From positions 125,376,754 to 125,440,753 of the forward strand of contig CP136061.1 of NCBI GenBank assembly GCA_032622095.1: a stretch of 64,000 nucleotides of DNA. Reading direction: 5' to 3'. The DNA is from Siphonodentalium dalli (lineage: Eukaryota; Mollusca; Scaphopoda; Gadilida; Siphonodentaliidae). Under the pieces are notes generated by a model, which did not search any database, was not told the origin of the DNA, and was given only the letters and a program-made list of their open reading frames with translations. The first letter of the stretch is position 1; each line of letters opens with the position of its first letter. Shown piece after piece: positions 57,458 to 64,000 of the stretch. The translations under genes were made by a program, and so were the position numbers.

Positions 57458-58046
57458 GATTGTCCACTTATAAATGGACAATCGGTACCTAAAATGGTCG
57501 TTAATAAATGGACAATCCGACCACGCGTGGCACGCGAGCTTGGGATTGTCCACTAAATCACGACATATATAGATAATCGTGCATGTTAGCTTCATATTAA
57601 ATCTGAAAGGTAATAACTCTATAAAGAATGTACCTTTACTAAATGACGGAGATTTGTGTGATAAATTTGCAACACCACAACAGATCAACTTTTGTGAAAT
57701 ATAAATCAAATTCTTCCCTTGGGTGGGTGTGTTTGGGAGAGGTTTGGGGTACGCTCTTTAAAAACACTTCTACGAATATTTCCGTTATTTCGTCAACAAC
57801 TCTTCTTCAAATATCTCCGTTATTTCGTCAAAAACACTTCTTCTCATACAAATCACCGTTATTTAGCAAATTAATATTATTTATAGAGTTATTGCCCTTC
57901 ATATTAAATATGAAGCTAACATGCAGGATTACCAAAACATGTCTTCATTTAGTGGACAATCCCAAGCTCGCTTCCACGCGTGGTTGGATTGTCAATTTAT
58001 TAATGACCATTTTAGGTACCGATTGTCCATTTATAAGTGGACAATC
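57458..58046. mobile_element. 589-bp foldback element with arms of about 170 bp
   Basis: The left end GATTGTCCACTTATAAATGG is mirrored by the right end CCATTTATAAGTGGACAATC. Similarity continues through GGTACCTAAAATGGTC, GACCACGCGTGG, AGCTTGGGATTGTCCACTAA, CATGTTAGCTTCATATTAAA and GGTAATAACTCTATAAA. The internal region repeats 'tccgttatttcgtcaa'. No target duplication was recognised. The 159-codon + frame crossing it is not a gene. Confidence 0.85.
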
Positions 58047-59604
58047 CTTGAAGAATTGCCTGGATATTCAATGGCTTGCGATGAGTAACAAACAGGTGTC
58101 TGTGCAAGAAATGTTAACTTGATTGAACTTTGAACGTTCAATCAGTAGAGAGCCATTTACTGGCCCAACCACGATTGGCTTGACAGATTTGAATTGTGTC
58201 AAGCAGTACTTTGGAGCGTGTTATCAATGACGAATGCAGAAGGTTTCTTGAAATTGGGATCAAACCGAAGAGAAACAAGTACTGAGGATATACCTCATTT
58301 TCATTGGGACTTAGCAAGTCATCAGTTCTATGTTCAATACGTTGCTTCTCAGTTTGAGTTGCTATATGCAAAGTAAATAATCCACAACTAGCACAGCAGC
58401 CGCCTCGGACTACCTTTCGAGCATGGTCGGGCCTAAGACTGATACATAGCTGAAGCGGCGATCCGTTTAGCCACTTTACACTGCAGTCTCCATGTACCTC
58501 CCCACAATGAAACAGGGGTGAACAACACTAGAGTCAAACATTCAACAATCATCGAGGCGAAACTCAAGAAACACGAGACGACAGAAATATACATAGAAAA
58601 CAAAACTGAAAACATTAGAAAAACATTACAACTGATAACAGGCGTGACTAGCCGATTGATTGAGCCGATTCAAGTCAACGACTCGCCTTGATGAGATGTA
58701 AGACCGAAGTGGACCATGCGGTACGACGTATCGGCAAGTCGATGCCTCACGTGATACGGCCACCCTAGTGCCACCAGGACTAAAACACCACACCTCCCAG
58801 GATGCATCCGATGGCAAACATGATGCAACATTAGGAAATTCTTTCCCCTCGCAGTGGGGCGTTATGCCTATTGCACACCGGGCCTACACAGGGTCCGTAC
58901 CCTCTGAAGATATATTACCACACAAGGTGCATGTCAACTCTTACCAACAACTTGTCTACAATAGACATCAAAACAAAATTGATAATGCCTGTCCATTCGA
59001 TATCGATACATGGCCATTTCTAAAAGAAATTAGATTCGTCCACGCTCGCCGAAGCAAGCGCATTGAGGCAATGGGCAAATCATACTACGTCCGTCCCTCC
59101 ATATCTTTGACAAATGTATTATATTTATACGATGGAAGGTTCGAACATTTTACAGCGCACACAGGGAGAGCGATCTCTAAAAAACACATGCTGATTGTCG
59201 TTCTCCCTGCTCATACCTGTAGATTATAGAATGAATAAATCCCTTGACCAGTTACTTGTTTTGTATTACCATGTAGTCCTTGTATTCATATCTTATAATT
59301 CCAACTCTATTTTTTCTTTCATTTTCCTCGATTATGATTTGACAAGTCTAACAATGTCTTAGTTACTTGTTGCTTGTATTTATCGATAAAGATATGGCAG
59401 AACACCGGCGTAGGCATTCTGGAAGGGTTAACATTCGCGCGAGTCGATTGTCCCCCGTGGCGAATGTACTTAGAGTTTTCATGGTGTGTCCTTGGTTACC
59501 GACACTTTCTCTGTGAATTGAAATTGTTCGCTTCAAAGTAAAAATCGAATGTGTTGATGATAAAATATACCAAACAATAATTTATCTCCAAATTGTTGTT
59601 AAAG
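58047..59604 (+). other. Region with an unassigned 153-codon frame (58768-59229, +)
   Basis: The frame starts MPPGLKHHTS and ends in HTCRL at a TAG. It includes SKRIEAMGKSYYVRPSISLT but no motif I can place, and no signal peptide or zinc pattern. It lies in a slightly GC-richer stretch (58.4-59.2 kb) than its surroundings, which keeps a decayed coding sequence possible. The rest of the region shows nothing recognisable. Confidence 0.25.
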
Positions 59605-59855
59605 TGATGTGAAACACTCCGGTTGGGTGATCGAATAGAAATGTAGAAACATCTTGCTCAAAGTGGTTATTTTTTACGAATTTAAATCCAAATTTACAAC
59701 ACACGCCATCATTGTTATATATCAATTAAACTCAACGACTATCGATGGTGAAATCATTTGCGTTGGTTTATCGCCGTTTATTGCGTCCCGAATCGAGATG
59801 TAAATATTTACAATTGCGCGTTGTTCAGGCGATGTTTTATATGGAGTCGATTTCA
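59605..59855 (+). repeat. Dispersed repeat matching 4880-5132 in inverse orientation
   Basis: Shared features include 'gtgatgtgaaacac', 'atcttgctcaaagt', 'ggttattttttac', 'acaacacacrccrtcatt', 'cgtcccgaatcgaga' and 'gtaaatatttacaattgcgc'. Confidence 0.7.
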
Positions 59856-61149
59856 TTGAGATTTCATTGAGATTTGCGCGATGTTGGTAGAATTATACAT
59901 TCTTCCAGTTGGCACAGCTCCTGAGTACTAACTTATCAGTTTCATTCACCCGAACAAGTCCATAATATGTCTTTAAACAACATGGCTTTGGTTATAACTG
60001 GCTTCACCTGTAACAATTAGAATTTAGATGGTTAACATTCAGCCTACTGCGAATCGGCAATCTCTTCAAATTAAATTTTCGAAGTCATAATTTCATTTTC
60101 GTTATATAATTGCAGAATGTCAATGCATTAGGCGGAATTACATCATATAGAATTTAATTTGTATTTTCTAATTCGAAAAGTGAGTCAGTTTCTTTTTGTT
60201 TACATTCAAGTCGTTCTTGGTCTGAGCGGCCTTGAACTTCTGTTTTTGCGCATTGTCTTCGTTGGAAAATAGACTAATAAAATTTCGTCCAATCGTTCAA
60301 ACGGAATAGTCGACAAACGCAAATTGTGATCTTTACAAGAGACATATTTTAGATAACTGTTTCCAATATGTTGAAATTAATGTGGCGGGCGAAATAATAA
60401 GTAATCAACTTATTTTTGTTGCATTTATTGGCTTATAAAATTGTAAGTGGTCGAACAACATATACTTGGTATAATTTCGCCATCTATATGTTGTTATTCA
60501 GATGGGAATAAGCGATGTTGTTTTGCTGTCGCAAATATATATACAGTTCAATTGCACCACAAATATATCTCTTTCGTTGAGGAACACTTGCACGCAGTTG
60601 AGTAACACTTGCACGCAGAAATGGTTACGATACCAATATCTCTTTTTGGTTCGTTAAATAAAAAAACGCATTGTATGTTCCGATTTGAATCGCCCGTTTC
60701 AAGCTGTTCGTTGAATAAGAAACGCATTAGTACAGCGGCCAAACGCCAAAAGTGGTCGGGTACCCCTACCCACGGTAGAACAAGTTAAAACCAACTTTTT
60801 TTGAAGGAGAAATATATACTGTAGACGAAAATGATAGTAAAAAATAACGGAATTGGTGGTGGCTATTCTCAAATCGACGATGAACGATACCCACCAGTGA
60901 CTTTTCCCAGAAATGAACGATTTTGGTAAAGTGAGCCCTGCGGCTATGTCCTAAGTTATTAGCCCACATTGTAGGCGTTAAAATTACTACAGCATACCAT
61001 ATCTGTACCTGATATGCAAGAAGTGTTGGTTAATTCTGATTTTCGTGCCATTTGGAGCCGAAACATTTATTTTTTGTTGAAAAATCGCTCTTTTTAATTT
61101 TGTTTTAATATTTCGAACATTATCATTCAAACGGATATTGCAATAATAT
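59856..61149. other. Non-coding, with a short repeat near 60545-60620
   Basis: The short repeat is shared with 52288. 'tcattgagatt' occurs twice in a row near 59857-59875. No gene is supported. Confidence 0.45.
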
Positions 61150-61760
61150 TGAAATATTTAGTCCATATGGTGTAGTAGTTATCTGTCAAGCATATGAAGA
61201 AAGAAGTTAACAAAAATTTTGAACGGTTTGCGGGATATTGGATTTTAGCTACCCCTCCCCCAAACACGTTTTTGGTCGAAAAAAATACATATTTTTGATA
61301 ATGATATTACAAACATTTTCGAATTGATCTGAATGGGACCAAATATGAGTCTTGTACTGAAAGTGTTGTCCAGAGATGCCGTTTGATCGATTACAGATGT
61401 GTTCAGGCTTTCATACCCCCAGTTACAACAACAACAATTATTTTATTGATAACAGTTAATTTTGCATGCATTAACATCGATGTTAAGTACTAAAACCTTT
61501 GTTATAAACAATACGTGACCAACTATATAATTCATATGGCTCAGTAGTTATCTGGACATGACAAGTAGAAAGAATTTGACAGAAATTGTCAACGGTTTTC
61601 AAGATATTGGAATTAGGTACCGCTCCCCCGGACGCGATTTGGTAGAAAAACTACATATTTATGATAACAAGACAGACCTTTCTAACTTATTCTAATGAGC
61701 ATCTAATCATTATTCGTGTGATGAAAACCTGATCCGTAGACACAGCGAGCCTGGTTTTAG
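61150..61760. repeat. Two-unit tandem repeat, related to 47860-48430
   Basis: Units starting near 61157 and 61533 carry 'catatggnnnagtagttatct', 'gatattgga(t)ttagctac', 'ctcccccnnacacg' and 'acatattttgata' in the same order as the 47.9-kb block. Confidence 0.7.
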
Positions 61761-61979
61761 ATGACCTCAGGTTTCCAATTAAACCCCCAGTTATAACAAC
61801 AACAGCAACACAATATTTTATTTATGACATGTAATTTTATATTAACACATATCGACTTTGAGCAACTGGAGTATTTGTTCTAAACGACACATAATATAGA
61901 CTAACATAATCATACAGAACAAAATCATTATTGTTCCCCCGCCCTATTAGACGTCATGAACACACCACGAACTGAACGA

Positions 61980-64000
61980 AATATGATCTCAGTTTTAAGA
62001 ATTATGTAATTATAAAGGACAATTACATAAGGAAATAAACAATGTTTATGGATGGGTTTGTTCCCGAAACATTGTGGCACATTGCTTGGCAAATTCGCCC
62101 TTCTCTTGGCAAATATGAAGGGCGAATTTGCTATATATTTTCAAGAACATTCTACCCAATTTAAAGGCTTCAACGCAATACGAAATTAAGCTATATGATC
62201 TCTAATTCTCTATTAATCGAGAGTGTGACGGGAATGTAGTTCTATCAGAGAATACATAATTTGTATGTATGGGTTGTGCATGTGTCGCTTTACACAAAGT
62301 GGCTGATAAATAAGAAAGACGAATTTGCTGTTTTAGGCCCCCCTACACAATTGAAGTGTTAAAGTTGAACAAACCACGAACTGAAATGATTGCTGTAAAT
62401 ATTAACTGAGGATGTGGGCAAACATAGTAATATCGGGGCGCATACATGGTGTTGATGGATGGGTTTGTTGGATCCCGAAAGCCTTTAGCACTTTACGAAA
62501 ATCGGATGGCAAACTCCAAAGGCGATTATTGTTTTGTTTTGTGTGACCCCTTTATATGCCCATTTAAACTCTTGAACACACCATGCGCCGAATATTCATG
62601 ATATACCAGTGTGAACGAAACGTAGTGCTATCAGGGAATATACATGTTATATGGGTAGTTTGGTTCCAAAAATCCTAGGGTACTTTACAAAAGGCGGCTG
62701 GCAAAAACCAAAGCTGAATATTTTCTTTGAGCACCCTACATCATTTAAAGTCTTAAACACACGAATGGATGGACATGTTCTCAAAATCTCAATATTAACT
62801 GGGGTGTGGACAAATGGTATGTAATTCAGGAAATATACCTCTTCATTACACGATGGGTGGGTTGGCTGGCTTCCCAATGTCTGGGCACTTTACAAAAAGT
62901 GGCTAGCAAAGAGAAGGCGAAATCTCACTGTTTTTGGGTACCCATAACCCTTCTAAACTCTTTAGCACACACTGAACCGAATCTATATGCTCTCATGTAT
63001 TATTTACAATTTGTATGGGTGGTTTTGTTCTCGAAATCCTGGAACACTTTACAAAAGGCGGCTGGCAAATACGAAATGTAATGTGTTAGGCCACACTGCC
63101 CCATTTGCAATCTTGGGACACACAATGAACTGAAAGGCTGTGCTCCCATTATTAACTGCGTGTGTAGAGAAATGGACGCTATGTAAAGAGTATAGTATAC
63201 CAGGGTCTTGAATGTCTGGGTCACTTTACAAAAAGTTGTTGATGAAAGAGAAAGGCGAATACTCACTGTTTTGGGGGGACCCCATTAACCCATTTAATAT
63301 CTTGATCAGAGCATGAACTGAAGTTATATTCTCTCATACTTAGCTGAGTGTGTGATCGAAAGGTATTGCTGTCATGGAATTATTAATTGATATATGGGTG
63401 ATTTGGTTCCCTCGAAATCCTGGAACACTTTACAAAAAGCGGCTGGCAAACAAGAAGGCGAATTTTCTATGTCTTGAGGACCCCACTATCCCACTTGAAG
63501 TCTTAACAAAATGACATGCTCTCAATGTTAACTGAAGTTGTGGACAAATGGGATTATTATCTGGCAATACGATTATGTCATGGATGAGATGGTTCCCGAT
63601 AGCCTATGGCACTTTACAACAAATGGTCAGCAAATGAAAGGGCTAAATTTTACTCTCAGGGGACACCATCCCTATCTGAAGTATTGAACACAACACTAGC
63701 TGAAGGCATAAGCTATCCATATTACCCGAGATTGTGGCCGAATGACAATGGTCTCGCGAGCCCGTCGTTCGCGAGAACACCGTGGCACCTTACACAAAGC
63801 AGATGGCAAACGATGAAGGCGAATTTTAAGGGACCCCTACCCCATGTAAACCATTGAACCTACCACGAACTGAATGGATGTGCCCTCATGGTCAAACGAC
63901 GATATGGACAAATTGCTATTCTATACATAAATACACAATTGTTATAGATGGGTTAATACCCGACAGTCAGGGACACTTTACAAAAAGCGACTGAAAAATA
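61980..64000. repeat. Satellite array, period about 190 bp, at least ten units
   Basis: Units recur near 62047, 62264, 62453, 62648, 62850, 63013, 63195, 63389, 63578, 63756 and 63945. Each has 'gatgggtggtttggttcccg', 'gcactttacaaaaagcggct', 'ggcaaanagaaggcgaattt' and 'gaacncaccatgaactga' in order. The units are diverged from one another and the array runs off the window. A small hairpin (GCAAATTCGCCCTTC against its inverse, 62089-62131) arises inside one unit. Confidence 0.85.

Noticed and set aside
57643-58122. 159-codon + strand frame
   Set aside because: It runs through a foldback element and its repeated 'tccgttatttcgtc' core. Its peptide repeats (INLQHHN region versus later parts) reflect that structure.

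Overview
The window is eukaryotic and AT-rich. It contains split genes with GT-AG introns and several classes of metazoan-type transposable element. It most resembles intergenic and intronic DNA of a marine invertebrate bilaterian (mollusc, brachiopod, hemichordate or similar). The species cannot be fixed from sequence alone. No bacterial features, tRNA, rRNA or CRISPR array were seen.

Region 1 (1-8.3 kb, + strand) is the 3' end of one real gene. Six exons (902-8122) splice in phase into the catalytic domain and C-terminal tail of a membrane (natriuretic-peptide-receptor-type) guanylate cyclase. The extracellular, transmembrane and kinase-like parts lie upstream of base 1. The introns hold tandem duplications, dispersed repeats and three palindromes. 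The last codons lie inside a tandem repeat that continues into the 3' flank.

Region 2 (8.3-16 kb) is mostly intergenic. It has a TTAA-flanked non-autonomous element, a terminal-inverted-repeat element, an RTE-like tandem repeat block, and one weak candidate first exon of a type II membrane protein on the minus strand.

Region 3 (16.4-30.1 kb, minus strand) is a tower of nested transposons. A DIRS-like tyrosine-recombinase retrotransposon (Gag CCHC, RT, RNase H, methyltransferase-like domain, recombinase) is decayed but recognisable. It is interrupted by a TTAA element and by a CAGGG-ended hAT-like element that itself carries a hairpin MITE. Next to it is a Jockey/CR1-type non-LTR retrotransposon. 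That element is split by a three-copy, 1352-bp-period array (25119-28260) built of 451-bp units with inverted ends, and by another TTAA element.

Region 4 (30-49 kb) has dispersed repeats, a 318-bp hairpin element, a 47-bp minisatellite in which nearly every unit contains TGACGTGG, two non-LTR fragments, a 139-bp TTAA MITE, a 667-bp Harbinger-like element with TTA duplications, and two more fragments of the DIRS family, one split by a 5'-truncated L2/CR1-like insertion.

Region 5 (49-64 kb) has an inverted minisatellite, a second nest (a TTAA element split by a 2-kb insertion of doubled blocks and by a younger copy of its own family), a 589-bp foldback element and a terminal satellite with a period near 190 bp.

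Apart from the cyclase exons no intact host gene is convincing. The protein-coding remnants elsewhere belong to transposons.
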